From contig NW_024724309.1 in assembly GCF_018991925.1 (NCBI RefSeq), forward strand, positions 1 through 64,000: DNA of 64,000 nucleotides, written 5' to 3'. The translations under genes and the position numbers were made by a program. Source of the DNA: Homarus americanus (Eukaryota > Arthropoda > Malacostraca > Decapoda > Nephropidae). Shown here piece after piece: positions 34,458 through 46,008 of this stretch. The notes under the pieces are model-generated. The model worked only from the letters and a program-made list of their open reading frames with translations. It did not search any database and had not been told where the DNA came from. Within the stretch, counting starts at the first letter, position 1. Each line of letters starts with the position of its first letter.

Positions 34458-34806
34458 GTGGTTGCCCCTCGTGTAACGAGGATGGCCGGCCCAAGGGCAA
34501 CCTAGGCGTGAATTTGTTTAAGGTGTAGAAGCTGTCGCCAACACAACAACCACAGCCTGAGTTAACGAGTTCATGACCAAGTGTCAAGGAATTGTCCGAG
34601 AAGACCGGACAACTCGCCAACTGCACTGGCTAACCATTACCCCGGAACACGACCCGCAAATCGATTAACATCCTGATTCCCAATTACTGCTGGGTAGACA
34701 GAGGCAAATGACGGAAAGAAACTTGTCCATAGTTTCACCCTGCCCGGGGATCGAACCCAGGTCCCATCGCTTGAGAGGCGAACATGTTGATTATACAGGT
34801 AGCGCC
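34458..34806 (-). mobile_element. tRNA-derived SINE, copy 1 (full head)
   Basis: Read on the minus strand, the head (about 34805-34735) folds like a tRNA. The T arm is CTGGG-TTCGATC-CCCGG and contains the pol III B box GGGTTCGATCC (34748-34758). The anticodon arm is TCGC-CTCTCAA-GCGA. The A box is degenerate. A body of about 280 bp follows and ends in a short hairpin (34467-34481) just before the 3' end. Bases 34458-34688 are shared with a second copy at 44445-44674, which supports a dispersed SINE family. I infer it is mobilised by a LINE with a similar 3' end. The parent tRNA is uncertain; the loop would give anticodon CTC. Confidence 0.75.
34748..34758 (-). promoter_or_regulatory. RNA polymerase III B box of the SINE
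   Basis: GGGTTCGATCC on the minus strand matches the B-box consensus GGTTCGANNCC. Confidence 0.75.
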
Positions 34807-34857
34807 TACACATACATACATACATACATACATACATACATACATACATACATACAT

Positions 34858-34891
<34 letters not shown>

Positions 34892-34984
34892 TTACACACA
34901 CACACACATACATACATACATACATACATACATACATACATACACACACACACTTACACACACATACATACATACATACATACA

Positions 34985-35015
<31 letters not shown>
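34806..35015. repeat. (CATA)n with (CA)n microsatellite
   Basis: CATA tetramers in three blocks separated by CACTTACACACA runs, starting immediately beside the SINE head. Confidence 0.97.
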
Positions 35016-36200
35016 CAATATACAGAATGGTATATATATCGAGTTCACGTGGCAGGTTAACCTCCTTACCGAGCGTTCATAGTATTACTGTATTCGCAAA
35101 TCCCCCCCAAACAAATATTACTTCCCTAAGGCCACCAACAGATGTAGATGAAACAGCAACGTATAATATTCTTATATTATTTAAAGAGGTCAAAGGTCAT
35201 CGAAATAACCAAAACTATGACCTCTGACATGTGATCTACGGAGGTGATGAAGACTTAATTATATGCCAAACAGCGATTCGAATTCTTTTTTGCACGATCG
35301 GTGAATAATGTAGATGATGTTTCTGATTCCTTCCTTCCTACCACACCTTTGATGTCTGCTACACTGGTGGGAGGGGAAGGGGAGGAGAGTGGGGGGGGGA
35401 GAAGGGGAGGAGAGGGAGGAGGAGGGGGGGGGGAGGGGGAGGTAGGGGGAAAGGGGAGAAGGAGGGAGGGATGACGGGGGGAGTCTTATGAAATAGATGA
35501 AGTTGTAAATACAGTCATTTCTCCCGCGATAACCTGTGTTTATATTTATCATCATATCTTGCTCACTTTTCGCGAATATTACCGTGTTTATCGTTCTACC
35601 CTTCGCGAATGATCATATATTACCTGAATGTGAGAGATGTGTACAATAATGTCGTTATGTTCCGATGAAAATACTAACTCAACCAAGTTTCTCAAATGTC
35701 CTCAACTAAGACAACCAAACCGACCTTAATTTACATGACCTTTTCTCTGTTATCTCCTCTACAGCCATAAACAGATATCCCTGACTTTACCTTATCAATA
35801 TATAGAGTAATTACGTGTTTTTTATTATTTTACTTTCATCCAATAATCGTCTCTTTTTTTTTTTAGTAATATTTCACCACGTTACTCTATCAATCTTATT
35901 CCCCTTCTCATTATTCCTCTCCTCCTCTACCCATCGTCCCCTGCCTTACACTCGGCTATGCTTTTAGAGAGTGGAGTGAGGTGCGTTTCAACCCAGAATA
36001 ACATTAGGGACTTCAAAGGCCTCGTTCCTCTCACGTGATATACTGCCGTTCTGTCTTATCACTCCCTATCTGTCTGTCTCTCTCTGTCTCTCTGTAAATT
36101 CTTCTCCTTTGTTTCCGATTTTTTTTTCGTTTTTCTCTCTCTTTCTTTCTGCCTGTCTGATTCTTTCTTTAAATTTATCTCTCTTTATATCTCTCCCTCT
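35016..36200. other. No gene recognised; G-rich patch at 35365-35480
   Basis: Contains a GGGGAGG-rich patch (35365-35480) and otherwise AT-rich sequence without a supportable feature. Confidence 0.4.
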
Positions 36201-36332
36201 CTCTCTCTTTCTTTCAGGGGCAGATAGTACCAAACGGAACCACAAGGGAGGGATTGGTTGTGATATTAGTGGTGGTGCAGGGGGGAGCGGTGGTTCTGGT
36301 GGTAGTGACAGTAGTAGCGATGGTAGTGATAG

Positions 36333-37079
36333 GGGTCAGGGAGGGCATATGGTTTCAGTCTCAATGAACAAGAACTTACAGATGCCAATACTCTAAGGTA
36401 CGGTAGGCCAGTAGAAGGTTTGCCCTCCCAATGCGTGTGTGGCTCTTCCTATAACGTCGATCACGCCATGGTGTGCAAGAAAGGGGGCTTCATATGCATG
36501 AGGCATGACGAAGTAAGGGATCTCAAAGCAAATATGTTGAAGGAAATCTGCCGTGATGTCAGGGTAGAACCGACCCTCCTTCCTTTGGACGGTAAGAATT
36601 TCCAACATAGGACTTCAAACACATCCAACGAAGCCCGTGTTGACGTCAGTGCTCGAGGATTCTGGACACGGGGACAGCGAGCCTTCTTCGACATAAGGAT
36701 TTTTGATCCCATGGCCGCATGTCACCGCAACTTAGCTCTCGATGCTGCACACAGGAGGAACGAGAACGACAAGATAAGGGCATACGGGGAGAGAATTCAG
36801 AACGTTGATCAAGGCAGCTTCACTCTAGTGTTCACAACCTCTGATGGGATGGGACCAAGTGCAAGATGCTTTTACGCCAGACTCGCGGAGGTGCTATCCG
36901 AACAGAAGCAGCTCAAGGGGTGGTTCTGGATGAGACATCGACTGTCCTTCTCTCTCTGTAGGTCGGCTTTGCTCTGCTTCAGGGGAGCGAGAGCATCGGC
37001 CCCAAAGCCGACAACAGTTGCAGATATTGACTATGAGGCAACAGTCACTTATGTATTAGGATATTTAATTTTACGGTAA
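36333..37079 (+). pseudogene. Retroelement fragment: CCHC knuckle and restriction-like endonuclease-type domain
   Basis: Open from just after a stop at 36330. It reads RYGRPVEGLP then CVCGSSYNVDHAMVC, which is a C-x-C-x7-H-x3-C zinc-knuckle arrangement. Next come GGF-x-x-x-RHDEVRDLKANML, EARVDVSARGFW, then QRAFFDIRIFDP, and a NENDKIRAY segment (K and Y). CCHC, RHN/RHD, a D-x12-15-D pair and a K-Y pair in this order are the layout of the PD-(D/E)XK-like endonuclease at the C-terminus of R2-group non-LTR retrotransposons and related families. RHD in place of RHN is a variation. No reverse transcriptase is visible upstream, so the element is 5'-truncated. The frame is intact over about 240 codons, which suggests recent insertion or selection. 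The exact clade needs a search. Confidence 0.65.
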
Positions 37080-37124
37080 TAAAACGGTGGCGAAGGTGTG
37101 GCTATAAGGGGAGGATGGAGGGGT

Positions 37125-37690
37125 CATGGTGATAACATTGGTGGTGGTAGTCGTGGTAGCAGTGATAGTAGTGGCGGAGGATGGTGATGGTGGTAGCAGT
37201 GGTGATGGAGGTGGTAGTGGTGTTAGTAGTGGTGGTGGGTGGTGATGGGTGATGATAGTAGTGTTAGTAGGAGTGGTGATGGTGGTAAGAGTGGTGGTAG
37301 TGGTGGTGGCAGTAATGGTAGTGGTGGTGGCAGTAATGGTAGTGGTGGTGGCAGTAATGGTAGTGGTGGTGGCAGTAATGGTAGTGGTGGTGGTGTAATG
37401 GCAGTGGTGGTGGGCAGTGGCAGTGGTGGTGGCAGTAATGGCAGTGGTGGTGGCAGTAATGGTGGTGGTGGTAGTGGTGGTGGTGGTAATGGTAGTGGTG
37501 GCAGTAATGGTAGTGGTGGTGGCAGTAATGGTGGTGGTGGCAGTAATGGTAGTGGTGGTGGCAGTAATGGCAGGTGGTGGGTGGTAATGGTAGTGGTGAT
37601 GGCAGTAATGGTAGTGGTGGTGGCAGTAATGGTAGTGGTGGTGGCAGTAATGGTAGTGGTGGTGGCAGTAGTGGTGATGGTTGGAGCTGG
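37125..37690. repeat. (GGT/AGT/GGC) trinucleotide array
   Basis: Units of GGTGGTGGCAGTAATGGTAGT (21 bp) and simpler GGT/AGT runs. Because the unit is a multiple of 3, it is open as Gly-Ser-Asn on the plus strand and as His/Thr-Ile-rich frames on the minus strand. These are not considered genes. Confidence 0.95.
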
Positions 37691-37769
37691 TGCAGAATAA
37701 CATTACAAACATCAAAGCGAGACGAGTCACTGTATCCTGGGTGTGAGGTTCGCCGGCCTGTTCTGCTAC

Positions 37770-37776
37770 ACTGCAC

Positions 37777-37820
<44 letters not shown>
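37770..37820. repeat. (CT)n microsatellite
   Basis: About 48 bp of CT dinucleotides. (GTAT)n runs follow at 37900-37945. Confidence 0.95.
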
Positions 37821-37825
<5 letters not shown>

Positions 37826-38128
37826 ACACCATTACGTTCAGTGAATTGCTTTTGATATCTCCGGCAGTTTCTACATGATGCTGTGTGGATTTCGACCCTT
37901 GGTATGTATGTATGTATATACGTATGCATGTATGTATGTATGTATCAGTCCATGTTATAAGTCTGCATAAATGTAAGTTCATACATGCATACATTTACAC
38001 ATGTCTGTATGTATCTATGTATGTGTTGGCTGAACTGGTAAAGGAATTTGTACCTCAAAACAACAAACAATTCATTTATACCACATGGAAGCGTTACTGT
38101 GGTGTCCGTTTATTCATGGTGTAAGCTT

Positions 38129-38130
<2 letters not shown>

Positions 38131-38162
<32 letters not shown>
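38131..38162. repeat. (TG)n microsatellite
   Basis: About 30 bp of TG dinucleotides. Confidence 0.93.
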
Positions 38163-38163
<1 letters not shown>

Positions 38164-38409
38164 CTAAAAATCGACTATCAGCTCCTATTACAGCCATCAG
38201 ATAGTCTTCAACTTCCATCTATCACACCGTGCCGACAACACCATCTAATCGGAGCTGCCATAACTCTTCATTTACGAGCGGATGTCTTTACGGGAAAGGT
38301 GACTCCGTGGCAGGAACCGAGAGATATCGCCTCTACCATAGACGGCTGTGAGGACCCACCTATAACTCTCCTCTGATGTACTGGTTCTCTTCCACTTATA
38401 ATGGCTCAT

Positions 38410-38411
<2 letters not shown>

Positions 38412-38460
<49 letters not shown>
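38412..38460. repeat. (GA)n microsatellite
   Basis: About 46 bp of GA dinucleotides. Confidence 0.95.
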
Positions 38461-38461
<1 letters not shown>

Positions 38462-38689
38462 ACCTAAGATACCAAGTTGACCCACATGATGTATAACTAC
38501 CCCCAATATCCACCCAACCCCTTTCTCTACCCATGGAACTACGGCATCTGCTGGCAACTGGGAGTAAGAGGAGAGGGAGGAGGGAGGGTAGGGATGGAAG
38601 GGGATCCTTGAGGAGGAAGATGAGGGAAAATGGGAAGGCAGGGGTGACGGCGGGAGGATGGGGGAGGGGGGGGAGTAAGAACCAACCTC

Positions 38690-39003
38690 ATAAGTTCCAA
38701 TCTTTATGGGTTCCAATGGTACAGGTTTCTTAATCTTTATAGGCACTGAACCAGTAGGACACCAATGCTACAGGTATTCAATCCTGACGGACCCCACTCC
38801 TAATGGGTACGATAGGTGTAAGATAGGACAGATTAGGACTGAGGTGTATTAGGATTCGAGTCAATAAGTAATGGGAACTATTAGGATCAAAATCTCTTAA
38901 AACTTGGACTCGTTAGGATTGGAAGCCTTTTGGGACTAAAGCAAATCAGAGCTGGGACGTATTAAGACAAGACCAATACGACTAGGGCCTATTAAGACTG
39001 GTG
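38690..39003. repeat. Degenerate TTAGGACT / CCTAATGGG motif cluster
   Basis: Old, highly diverged tandem units with recurring TATTAGGA, TTAAGAC and GGGNCCTATTAAGACTGG motifs about 20-25 bp apart. Similar motifs recur at 44240-44300, 49245-49300 and 55460-55510. Confidence 0.6.
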
Positions 39004-39181
39004 GCCCATTTGAGTTACAAAATATATGAAAGGGAGACAATGAAGGTGGCGACGTAGGGAGGTGGCGAGCGTGGCGACTATCACCGAGTCATCGCTAAAA
39101 ACAAGACAAGATGCAACTTTAAGGGTGAAGAAACATTGGCGGCCACTGTATCGAAAAAGCGTAAATCTAATTTGGCCTTGA

Positions 39182-39360
<179 letters not shown>

Positions 39361-39594
39361 GGCCTCGACAATGAGATTAAGAGGTGGTTGCTACAGGAGG
39401 CAGCAGGAGTGTGTTGGCCACAGTGGGAGGGAACACGTCCATTTCCGTCGTAATTGTACAGGACCTGAGAAGGATAAGCAAGTCTTCTGTCTTTGGTGTG
39501 AAGACAGAGACAGGAAATGACATAGACGGGCTGAGAGACAAAGTTAAGAGACAGACAGAGAAACAGACACAACACAGACTGACAGGTAAGTAGA

Positions 39595-39725
39595 TACTAA
39601 CAGAGACAGACAGATAGACAAGTAGACACAGAGACAGACAGACAAGTAGACACAAACAGAGAGATAGACAGACAGAAGGAGTGACGCAAAGGAAGAGATA
39701 AATAGACAAACAGACAGAGAGATAG
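39595..39725. repeat. Degenerate (CAGA)n microsatellite
   Basis: CAGACAGACA units mixed with GATAGACA. Confidence 0.8.
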
Positions 39726-39933
39726 TATTTGAAGAGACAGAAAATGACAGACGCAAACCCTCTGTGATTAATCCAGGCCGAGACTAAAGAAACTAATTGA
39801 CAACGCTGAGTGTACCAGTCAGAAAAGTCACCAACTGGACAAACACAAACACACGTAAACAAAATACACGGTGACTTCATTATGTATACCAATGATAGAC
39901 GTACAGCCACGGGAAAAAAAAATGTCAGACCTA

Positions 39934-40047
39934 GGACCTGAGACTCACGAACCTGTGAATCCGAGACACCAGACATTGTTAGACCCATAGACGGTGCAGT
40001 GTGTCGTGTGATGTCTCGGATTCACAGCTTCATGTGTCTCAAGGTTC
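39934..40047. repeat. Long imperfect inverted repeat (hairpin)
   Basis: Two arms of about 40 bp pair with few mismatches. The core CTGTGAATCCGAGACA (39953-39968) is perfectly complementary to TGTCTCGGATTCACAG (40013-40028). Outer pairing extends through GAGAC and ACC near both ends. The loop is about 45 nt. It could be a small MITE, a palindromic repeat or a pre-miRNA-like hairpin. Confidence 0.85.
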
Positions 40048-40111
40048 ATGGATGTCCCGGGGCGGAGAACTGACAGGAGCTAAGACGACCTATACAAACT
40101 AAGATAAGCTA

Positions 40112-40113
<2 letters not shown>

Positions 40114-40183
<70 letters not shown>
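40114..40183. repeat. (GA)n microsatellite
   Basis: About 68 bp of GA dinucleotides. Confidence 0.97.
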
Positions 40184-40187
<4 letters not shown>

Positions 40188-40589
40188 CAAACTAGGTCGA
40201 GTAAACTGGATGAAGATAGTAAACTGTATTAGTATGGTGGAGATTCTTTTAACTCAGTTACCCTTGACGGCGGGGCGCGCTGTTCTTCTTAAGTGAGTTT
40301 CTGGGATAACTTTACCAGGTCGTGTTTGGTGGCTCTTAACTTGTCCAGGGATTGTGTTTAGAGGAGTTAATGACGGTGACGGGAAGCCTTGTGACCACGT
40401 ACAGGTATGGTTGGAGGGACTCAATCTCTCTCTGTCTCTCTGTCTCTGTCTCTTTCTTGGGGTGTTGTCGCAGTGGTCCAAGTTTGGTGAGGAGTTTGGT
40501 TATAAGGTGTGAAACAGAGGGTGAAGGAAGATTACGGGAGGAAAGGTGTTGATGGTTCGGATACTGAAGAAGTGGGGAAGAGAGAGTTG

Positions 40590-40635
<46 letters not shown>
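40590..40635. repeat. (TG)n microsatellite
   Basis: About 44 bp of TG dinucleotides. Confidence 0.96.
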
Positions 40636-40636
<1 letters not shown>

Positions 40637-40639
40637 TAT

Positions 40640-40838
40640 GAATGCGTTAATAACATTCATCTCCGTCAGTGAATGAGTCAATAACATTCTTCTCCGCCAG
40701 TGAATGAGTCAATAACATTCTTCTCCGCCAGTGAATGAGTCAATAACATTCTTCTCCGCCAGTGAATGAGGCAATAACATTCTTCTCCGCCAGTGAATGA
40801 GTCAATAACATTCTTCTCCGCCAGTGAATGAATTAATA
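40640..40838. repeat. 31-bp minisatellite (GTGAATGAGTCAATAACATT...)
   Basis: About six units with cores GTGAATGAGTCAATAACATT and CTTCTCCGCCA. The last partial unit abuts the MITE at 40844. Confidence 0.95.
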
Positions 40839-40843
40839 ACTAT

Positions 40844-41171
40844 ACCCTTTCCACGCTAAGCTGGCCTGTAAGTCACGCCCCTCGTTTATAGCTAAAAATA
40901 GCTGATTGGTTCCCCTGACCGTTTAACCTCCCCCCCCCGTATTTATATCGACCTTCTATGCTAAATACTTAAAATTTTCTAACGTCCTCTCTGAAGTGCT
41001 ATTGCCTTGAAATCATTTGCATTTTGTTAGTCCAGATATTTATCATTATTTTAGATAATAACAGATCTACTTAGCAATTGCAAACACATTTAGTATGAAT
41101 TTTTTATGAACCAATCAGCTATTAGTATAAAAGAGGGGCGTGACTTACGGGCCAAGTTAGCATGGAAATAC
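40844..41171. mobile_element. MITE with about 65-bp terminal inverted repeats
   Basis: The left arm begins at CCTTTCCACGCTAAGCTGGC and runs through GTAAGTCACGCCCCTC to TAGCTGATTGGTTC. The right arm (41107-41166) is its reverse complement at about 85-90% identity. ACTATAC flanks both ends (40839-40845 and 41170-41176) and may be a 7-8 bp target-site duplication, which would suggest a hAT-type parent. There is no coding capacity in the about 200-bp AT-rich centre. Confidence 0.85.
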
Positions 41172-41575
41172 TATACTCTATAACATAATGTACGTGACTG
41201 TCCATATTACCATTAAAAGATAAAATAACCAGAAAATAATCAAACTACATCAATTACAATAAAAAATAATTAAATAAAAATAACAACGATATATCACATC
41301 TCAATATTCATATTTAGGGGAAAATGAACACATGAAACTTTCCGTATCTTCATTTAAATTCGTCGATTCAGGGGATAAACACATCGAGGAATCTCCCTAA
41401 ACACGGATGCTTCCCCTCAGGCTGTAACAAGATGTGTGTTAACATGCAGAAAATTGGTTTGGGGAAGACGGGCCCGGTGTGACAAATTTTCTTGGGGTGT
41501 CCCTTTGATATCTGATGTTTGTGGGGCCGTGGAGGTGGTAAAGGGGAAGGGGAGGAGAGAGAAAGAGAGAGACAA

Positions 41576-41576
<1 letters not shown>

Positions 41577-41629
<53 letters not shown>
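41577..41629. repeat. (GA)n microsatellite
   Basis: About 50 bp of GA dinucleotides. Confidence 0.96.
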
Positions 41630-41631
<2 letters not shown>

Positions 41632-41851
41632 GACAGATAGAGATAACGCCACTTCTCATCAGATCAACATAAGTGCTCAGATAGTACAGGACTATAACTA
41701 CACACTCCACCGAGCATCACGAAACACACTAACACAACGAACCTTGATCACTGATTCTCAAAATACTTCGTTCCTTAGAATCACTTAACTGGTCACTTAA
41801 GCGACGACACCAAGAAGAATCATCAAAAAGTTAATACGTTAAATTATACCT

Positions 41852-41875
41852 GCTAACCTAACCTAACCTAACCCA
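41852..41875 (-). repeat. Interstitial TTAGG repeat
   Basis: CTAACCTAACCTAACCTAACC on the plus strand. Confidence 0.9.
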
Positions 41876-42057
41876 GGATAGAAATCTCTCATATTAATGT
41901 TATTCAAAATTATTACAGATATTACTAATTAAAAAAAAATACTTGGCTTATCAGTGAAAAATAAACAATAAAGTCCTCTCACTCCACATTATATGCATGA
42001 AATGTTTTGCCACTGTAACGTAATATATAATTTTTTGTATTAATGAAAGGTACTATT

Positions 42058-42125
42058 ATTAGGGGTGGGTGGGGGAGGGAGTTGGGGATGGGTGGGGGAG
42101 GGTTGGGGGGAGGGGTGGGGTGGGG
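42058..42125. repeat. G-rich tract
   Basis: GGTGGGGGAGGG units. A C-rich counterpart lies at 42320-42375. Confidence 0.85.
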
Positions 42126-42514
42126 CCAAGGCAATGTTAACATATATGAAAGTCATCCAATAATAATATGTTTTTTTTTATAGTTATATGGCAGGCAAAA
42201 GGTATTATTTCCCCTAGGATGAACAGAGTTAAAACAACGATTGACTAGGTGGTGATGGTGATGGTGACGTTGATCATCCTATAGATCAAAACTGACTCCA
42301 ACCCAATCCCTGATATACACACTCCCCCCCCCAAGCCCCCCTCTCCTCCAGCCCCCCAGCCCCCCCTCCCCCACTATACATCATACACACGGGGTTTGAT
42401 ATACACAAACTGCTCGGCTCCCAGCACAGTTATATAACGAGGTATAAATATGTATTTTTCAATTAGAGGTAATAGTCCAGTGAATGTTTGTATTGCTGAA
42501 ATGTAAATGGTTGC

Positions 42515-42945
42515 AATTGAGGGACGGGGGGAGGTGGGGGGAGGTGGGGGGTAAGGGGGGGCGGCAGCGCTGTGGGGTGAGGAGTAACTTGGGGCTGTGC
42601 TTGGAGGTGATGGGGTGAGGGGTGATGGAGGCTGGGGTGATTGAGCTGTCTGGTCTTGGAGGTGATGGGGGTGAGGGGTGATAGGGTGAGGGTGATGGGG
42701 TGAGGGGTGATGGGGTGGGGTGATGGGGTGAGGTGATGGAGGCTGGGGGTGATTGAGCTGTCTGGTGTTGGAGGTGATGGGTGGGGTGATGGGGTGAGGG
42801 GGTGATGGGGTGAGGGGTGATGGAGGCTGGGGTGATTGAGGCTGTCTGGTCTTGGAGGTGATGGGTGAGGGGTGAGGGGTGATGGGGTGAGGGGTGATGG
42901 GTGATGGGGTGAGGGGTGATTGAGCTGTTTGGTCTTGGAGGTGGT
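42515..42945. repeat. GGTGATGGGGTGAGG minisatellite with higher-order unit
   Basis: Short GGTGATGGGGTGAGG units are interrupted by a block with GGCTGGGGTGATTGAGCTGT and CTGGTCTTGGAGGTGATG, seen about four times (near 42628, 42748, 42825 and 42915). Confidence 0.93.
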
Positions 42946-43099
42946 TTAAGGACGGGATACATACAAAAATCGTTGAGGGTTTCCACTGTCGAAACGTAAT
43001 TCAGGTAACTTTTAGCTTAATGATCTAATGGGGCAATTGTCAAGGCTGGGTGATCATAGGGTCTATATATGTTATTTATTATTTATTTTTTTAAGCCAG

Positions 43100-43138
43100 T
43101 TTATTTTTTATTTGTTTGTTTGTTTGTTTGTTTGTTTG
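43100..43138. repeat. (GTTT)n microsatellite
   Basis: TTTATTTGTTTGTTTGTTTG run. Confidence 0.9.
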
Positions 43139-43215
43139 GCTTCATAGTACCGAGTATGTGGTTTTTTTTGGGGGGGTATTTTGTAGATATAAGTTTATTG
43201 TAATTGTTTTCTAAT

Positions 43216-43217
<2 letters not shown>

Positions 43218-43252
<35 letters not shown>
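43218..43252. repeat. (GA)n microsatellite
   Basis: About 34 bp of GA dinucleotides. Confidence 0.95.
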
Positions 43253-43254
<2 letters not shown>

Positions 43255-43271
43255 CACCCAGCTCACTACTC

Positions 43272-43470
43272 TCCACCACCACCACTACTACCACAAGGAC
43301 CCACTACCGCCACTACCTGCACCCCAAGGGACCACCACCACCACCACTAAAAACACCGCTACCACTACCACCACCACCACCACTACTAACACCGCTACCA
43401 CCACTACCACTACTAACATCACTACCACTACTACCACCCTCACACCCCAAGGGACCACCACCACCATCCT
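43272..43470. repeat. (CCA/CTA) trinucleotide array
   Basis: CCACCACTACTA repeats with a duplicated GCACCCCAAGGGACCACC / CACACCCCAAGGGACCACC element at 43318 and 43441. Confidence 0.93.
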
Positions 43471-43479
43471 CCCGAGACT

Positions 43480-44005
43480 CAGGTGGCTGCCGGCCCTCAG
43501 GGATGCCCAACTCAACCGTCCAAACTAACTCCTCCTCCTCCGCTAGCTATTTGTCCAGCCTCTTTGGGAAGTTTCCGACGGGGAATTCAGTCGCCTTTAT
43601 TACTCGTCTCTTCCCTACCCCTCACTCCTCCGGGTGATAAGAGTGCTATACCAAGGCTATCACGATGGATGGTCTCCGTGTGGAATAACCAAGTAGATTG
43701 ACTCTTAATGACAGATGATATTATGACATGGTTTGTTTCTCTACCTATACGAGAATCACTCAGGTTATGATAGTGTTAAGCCAGATATGGGGTTTAATGC
43801 TATATTTAGGACGTTATTAAGTATGAAGAACGACCTTATTGAAATATGGAGTTGTGGTGAAGCTGTACTCGTCTCATAGGTCGTCATGTTACTTTGATGT
43901 TGTGTCGACAGTGACGGTGAAAATGAGCTGAAAATGAACAATGAGATGACTTGCTATATTGTGGTGATTTAATACTTCTGGTGACATGACGACTAAACCT
44001 TTATC
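43480..44005. other. Unique stretch, nothing recognised
   Basis: No supportable feature. Confidence 0.4.
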
Positions 44006-44007
44006 AC

Positions 44008-44150
44008 TTGTTGTTAATGTTGTGTTGTTAATGTTGTGTTGTTAATGTTGTGTTGTTAATGTTGTGTTGTTAATGTTGTGTTGTTAATGTTGTGTTGTTA
44101 ATGTTGTGTTGTTAATGTTGTGATGTTAATGTTGTGTTGTTAATGTCTAC
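44008..44150. repeat. 14-bp minisatellite (TTGTTAATGTTGTG)
   Basis: About ten nearly perfect copies. Confidence 0.96.
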
Positions 44151-44366
44151 GCATTTCTTTACCCACATTTCACTGACATAACATCTGCAATATACTGTAT
44201 ACAATAATAGTTGATGATTAAATGTGCCTCAATTCTAATAATCCCAAGTCCTAATAGGCCCTAACCCTAATAAGCTCCAGTCTAAACAGGCCCCTTATGA
44301 GTAAGTGCGATACACCCACACACATAGAGTATACGTATATCAACTCAATGGACCTGAGTTGAAATG

Positions 44367-44369
<3 letters not shown>

Positions 44370-44405
<36 letters not shown>
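44370..44405. repeat. (GA)n microsatellite
   Basis: About 35 bp of GA dinucleotides. Confidence 0.95.
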
Positions 44406-44409
<4 letters not shown>

Positions 44410-44444
44410 GTATAACTGACATAATTAATAATTATAATAATAAT

Positions 44445-44674
44445 GGCTGCCCCTCGTGTCACGAGGATGGCCGGCCCAAGGGCCACCTAGGCGTGAATTT
44501 GCTTAATGTGTAGAAGCTGTCGCCAACACAACAACCACACCCAAATTTAACGAGTTGCATGACCCAGTGTCAAGGAATAGTCCGAGAAGACCGGACAACT
44601 CGCCAACTGCATTTAGCCAACCATTACCCCGGAACACAATCTGCAAATCGATTACCATCCCTGTTCCCAATTAT
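44445..44674 (-). mobile_element. SINE, copy 2 (tRNA head missing)
   Basis: Matches 34458-34688 with about 90% identity, including GAGGATGGCCGGCCCAAGGG, GTAGAAGCTGTCGCC and GACCGGACAACTCGCC. Homology stops at CCCAATTA, before the tRNA-like head, so it is 5'-truncated. The 3' hairpin CCTCGTG-T-CACGAGG (44452-44466) is one base pair longer than in copy 1. Next to its 3' end is a TTATTATTATAATT tail (on the minus strand). Confidence 0.85.
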
Positions 44675-45395
44675 ATAGTCCTATACACACTCATATATCC
44701 TGTGGTATAATATCTTCCTGGGTCGTATACAACTTATAGCCTACAATCCAATGAAAAAATATACCCATAGATTGATGTATGTAGATGTATAAAAATATTG
44801 ACAGGAAATATAAAAATACAGACAGAGATAAAAAAATAGACAGTCAACCCCCCTACGTCTCCCCCCGTGCCAGGTATATACCAGTGAGCCCCGTCAACAG
44901 GAATCAGTCGAGCGTCTACACAGGATATTGCTGCCTATTGGAGACCCGTGTTTGTGTTATCGTGATTCACCATTACAAAAGAAAACCTGAGATGTTCTGT
45001 TTTGTCCATTGGTGATATAATTTTTTCTTTGCCTCTGGATTTAGGTGAGATCCAGGGAGTGGTGAGGGGGGGGGAGAGGAGGGGAGGGTAGAGTCTTAGA
45101 GTCTTAAAGAATCGTATAGATATTTTCCTCCTAACTTAAGGATGTGAGAATGAAACATAACTGATGGATTTACCGTAAAACATAAATATATAACGCACTG
45201 TATTTAAGAGAAATTTCCAATGCTTCTTATGTGATAATTTCCCTCCTGAGTAATTTTCTGATAACGTGTCCACTTAAGGGAGAGTCTTCGTAAATTTTTT
45301 TGTGTTTTAACTTACGTCAAAGAATTAAGTGCGATTTTTCATATTTTGTGTTTGAGGAACATGTTTCTTGTCTCATGTGATATTATTTAAGTGTT
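44675..45395. other. Unique stretch, nothing recognised
   Basis: A G-rich patch lies at 45060-45090. No supportable feature. Confidence 0.4.
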
Positions 45396-45400
45396 GGGAG

Positions 45401-45401
<1 letters not shown>

Positions 45402-45446
<45 letters not shown>
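45402..45446. repeat. (GA)n microsatellite
   Basis: About 44 bp of GA dinucleotides. Confidence 0.96.
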
Positions 45447-45447
<1 letters not shown>

Positions 45448-46008
45448 CTTAAGGTATATACAAGTCTCTCCGTCATCGTCTACACAGGTACAAGTTAAAC
45501 AGAAACACCAGTATCTTCTCCTCACCACTAACTTGATAAGACGCTCAGTTTACCCAAAAGTGGAGAATATTTCATTTTCTTTCCAACTAACTTCCTTCCT
45601 CTACTTTAAAACACCCCACAACATCCTTGGGAAGAAAATGCATAATGCAAGGCTGGTTCTGAGACACGCCAGCTCCCCCCTCCCTCCACCCCCCACACAC
45701 ACTACATTATCATCACCTCTCCTCTCCGACTACCTCCTACCCTCGACCCCTCCTTCAATCTCCTCCCCTCCCCTCTTTTTGTCCACCTCCTCCCACTCCG
45801 ACTACCTCCATCCCCACCTCTCGACCAGCCACCCAACTACATCCTACGAGCAAACCCACCCACCCAATCACCCGTTTTATAGAAGGAAAACACCATGGTA
45901 GAACATAGATGATACGTCTTACGGTATACAGATATAACGAAAAATAGCTTTAATGAAGTGAGAGTTCGCCATATTCACACCATAGAAACATTCGCTACAA
46001 AAATGTAT

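Noticed and set aside
37071..37994. 307-codon minus-strand ORF rich in Thr, Ile and His
   Set aside because: Translation of the trinucleotide array at 37125-37690 and the adjoining CT tract.
41120..41140. TATAAAAGAGG as a promoter
   Set aside because: It lies inside the right inverted repeat of the MITE.
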